From: Salinisphaera sp040361255
GTDB taxonomy: Bacteria > Pseudomonadota > Gammaproteobacteria > Nevskiales > Salinisphaeraceae
Direction of reading: 5' to 3'
Length of the DNA: 64,000 bases
Assembly: GCF_040361255.1 (NCBI RefSeq)
Contig: NZ_APNG01000003.1
Span: 1-64,000, forward strand
The notes under the pieces were generated by a model, which was given only the letters and a program-made list of their open reading frames with translations, was not told where the DNA came from and did no database searches. Both the position numbers and the translations under genes were made by a program. Positions 62,136 through 64,000 of this stretch are shown one piece after another (within the stretch, counting starts at the first letter, position 1; each line of letters starts with the position of its first letter).

Positions 62136-62768
62136 TTACGAGATCGAAGATGCGCCATCATCTTCGCTGGCGGCGCGCGGCTGTGCAAGGCAATAACCCA
62201 CCTGGCCGGCACGCTTTTGCCGCAACACATGCGCCCGATCGGCCAGCATGGCCAGAATTTCGTCGCCTTGGGCGGCCGGGTATTCGAGATAGATACGCGC
62301 GTTGGGGCGTAGTTGTGCGATCACGGCTGCCAGTGCGCCTGCGTGCAGCTGCGCGGCAAAAGGCGGGTCGATGAATACGATATCCGGGGCCGGCGCGGTA
62401 AGCGTAAGCGCCAATGCATCGGCCTGAACGAGCGTGGCGCGCTCGCCGGCCGCGAGGGTTTCCAGTGTCGTGCGCAACGCCGTGATGGCCTGCCGATCGC
62501 GATCGACAAACTGCACATGCGCCGCGCCGCGCGATAACGCTTCCAGACCCAGCGCGCCGGTGCCGGCGAACAGATCGACACAGCGGGCGCCCTCGATCCG
62601 CGGGGCCAGCCAGTTGAACAGCGTTTCGCGCACGCGATCCGGCGTCGGGCGCAGCCCGTCGGCCACCGCGACCGGCAGGCGCCGGCCACGCCACTGCCCG
62701 CCGATGATGCGTACGGTGGTGCTCGCAGGGGCAGCGCCCGGGCGCCGCTGGCGTGCTCGACGCGCCAT
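62136..62768 (-). CDS. rsmD: 16S rRNA (guanine-966-N2)-methyltransferase
   Basis: A 210-residue methyltransferase for G966 of 16S rRNA. Typical landmarks are VRIIGGQWRGRRLPV, LRPTPDRVRETLFNWL, the SAM-binding DLFAGTGALGLEALSRGA and the catalytic FIDPPF. Both termini carry extra disordered residues: a basic Ala/Arg-rich N-terminus and an acidic Ser-rich tail. I start at the ATG at 62768; upstream open codons overlap the end of tldD. Position next to coaD supports the call. Confidence 0.95.
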   Translation of the reverse strand: MARRARQRRPGAAPASTTVRIIGGQWRGRRLPVAVADGLRPTPDRVRETLFNWLAPRIEGARCVDLFAGTGALGLEALSRGAAHVQFVDRDRQAITALRTTLETLAAGERATLVQADALALTLTAPAPDIVFIDPPFAAQLHAGALAAVIAQLRPNARIYLEYPAAQGDEILAMLADRAHVLRQKRAGQVGYCLAQPRAASEDDGASSIS

Positions 62769-62793
62769 GCTCAGACGCGATTCGGCGTGGTGC

Positions 62794-64000
62794 TCATCCC
62801 TGCTGGGTGCCGCCCACGGTAATCGCATCCACCTTGAGCGTGGGCTGGCCCACGCCCACCGGTACGCTCTGGCCGTTCTTGCCGCATACGCCGATGCCTT
62901 CATCCAGGGCCAGATCGTTGCCGACCATGGAAATACGCTCGAGCACGTCGGGCCCGTTGCCGATCAGCGTGGCGCCCTTGATCGGCGCGCCGATCTTTCC
63001 GTTTTCGATGCGATAGGCCTCGTCGGCCGAAAACACGAAATTGCCCGACGTGATATCCACCGAGCCGCCCGAGAAGTTCACCGCGTAGATGCCGTTGTCG
63101 ACCGAGGCGATGATATCGCCCGGCTGGCTGTCGCCGGCGCGCATATAGGTATTGGTCATGCGCGGCATGATCGTATGCGCATAGGACTCGCGGCGCGCGT
63201 TTCCGGTGGGCTTCATGCCCATCAGCCGTGCGTTGTGCTTGTCCTGCATGTAACCCACGAGACGCCCGTTTTCGATGAGCGTGTTACACGCCGCGGGGCT
63301 GCCTTCGTCGTCGATGGCCAGCGAGCCGCGGCGCCCGTCGAGCGTGCCGTCGTCGACGATGGTGCACAGATCGGAGGCGACTTTCTCGCCGATCCGGTTG
63401 GAATAATTCGACGACCCGCGGCGATTGAAATCGCCTTCCAGGCCGTGGCCGACGGCTTCGTGTAGCAACACGCCCGGCCAGCCGGCGCCGAGCACCACGG
63501 GCAGGCTGCCCGCCGGCGCGGCTTCGGCATGCAGACGCACGAGCGCGCGGCGCACGGCCTCGCGGGCATAGCCGGCCACGCGATCGGCGGCATCGCCGCT
63601 GGCCACGCCGAAGTAGTCGTAGCCCATGCGGGCGCCGCCGCCGGCACTGGCGGATTCGCGTACGCCGTTTTCCTCGACCTGGACCGACACGTTCACCCGT
63701 ACCAGCGGGCGGACGTCGCCGGCCAGCGTGCCGTCGGAGGCAGCGACCAGCATCGTATCCGAGGAGCCGGCCAGCGATACCGTTACCCGCACCACGCGAT
63801 CATCCGCGTCGCGGGCGATCTTGTCGGCGTGATGCAGCAGCGCGACCTTGGCGTCGGCGTCGAGCGTGGCGGCCGGGTCGATCGGCGCATAGCGGCCTAG
63901 CGCGCCGCTATCGCGACGGGTGAGCGTATTCACGCTCGCGCTCTTGCCGTCGCGGGCGATGGCAGCGGCGACCTTCGATGCCTCGGCCAACGCCGGAAAA
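62794..64000 (-). CDS. tldD: Metalloprotease TldD, N-terminus cut by the window edge
   Basis: The C-terminal 398 residues or more of TldD, which with TldE (PmbA) forms a Zn-dependent protease that degrades unfolded peptides and matures microcin B17 and CcdA in E. coli. The HExxxH-type site is present in LLHEAVGHGLEGDFNRRG, with the later Cys in LDEGIGVCGKNGQ. Other family segments include AGWPGVLLHE, DEGSPAACNTLIENG, RMTNTYMRAG and GTQQG at the end. The gene continues beyond base 64000, so its start is outside the window. rsmD begins 26 bases downstream of its stop. Confidence 0.95.
   Translation of the reverse strand, partial: FPALAEASKVAAAIARDGKSASVNTLTRRDSGALGRYAPIDPAATLDADAKVALLHHADKIARDADDRVVRVTVSLAGSSDTMLVAASDGTLAGDVRPLVRVNVSVQVEENGVRESASAGGGARMGYDYFGVASGDAADRVAGYAREAVRRALVRLHAEAAPAGSLPVVLGAGWPGVLLHEAVGHGLEGDFNRRGSSNYSNRIGEKVASDLCTIVDDGTLDGRRGSLAIDDEGSPAACNTLIENGRLVGYMQDKHNARLMGMKPTGNARRESYAHTIMPRMTNTYMRAGDSQPGDIIASVDNGIYAVNFSGGSVDITSGNFVFSADEAYRIENGKIGAPIKGATLIGNGPDVLERISMVGNDLALDEGIGVCGKNGQSVPVGVGQPTLKVDAITVGGTQQG

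Overview
The window is high-GC DNA, dense with genes, from a gammaproteobacterium. The markers are a tesA/ybbAP divergon, the adjacent rsmD–coaD pair, an IbpA-type Hsp20, HtpG with heat-shock-like promoter elements, and Fur and Zur boxes. A halophilic Salinisphaera-like organism is my guess, not a demonstrated identity. No rRNA, tRNA, CRISPR array or transposase was seen. Start codons are often GTG or TTG.

Layout. 1-624 is non-coding repeat sequence. 625-3093 is a zinc-uptake unit: a ZnuD-like TonB receptor and a small His/Cys-rich secreted protein behind a Zur-like box. 3245-12000 holds a PQQ-type dehydrogenase, Hsp20, azoreductase with a divergent LysR regulator, an AT-rich orphan gene, a cupin dioxygenase, and the YbbAP transporter divergent from TesA. 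12032-12946 is an Xre/RES toxin-antitoxin pair whose toxin gene is frameshifted. 13318-17024 carries a PLP-enzyme gene broken by a stop codon, an amidase and a secreted alpha/beta hydrolase. 17199-23848 is a transport block (RND adaptor and pump, BASS-type carrier, MFS carrier). 24210-26474 has a phosphoesterase and an OprB-type porin gene broken by an amber codon.

26826-42031 is the most unusual part: eight co-directional genes, tightly packed with three ATGA stop/start overlaps. Five are paralogues of an unrecognised exported or membrane-anchored protein (family A; three long with an extra C-terminal Cys-pair domain, two short that end where that domain would begin). Three are secreted MORN-variant repeat proteins (family B). 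I recognise no described system with this composition. An envelope-located multi-protein system is the most economical reading.

42295-50323 is an acetyltransferase gene followed by iron uptake: two siderophore receptors and a PepSY/flavodoxin/FAD-reductase fusion, with two Fur boxes and a terminator-like hairpin in one leader. 50412-56001 holds a lipoprotein, a TraB/PrgY-family membrane protein, a VOC-DUF429 fusion, an alcohol dehydrogenase and two small genes. 56183-64000 is mostly conserved: htpG, a secreted hypothetical, a DUF2489 protein, ggt, coaD, rsmD and the window-truncated tldD.

Two dispersed repeat families fill most of the longer gene-free gaps. Three genes in the window carry single-base lesions, either real decay or sequence error.
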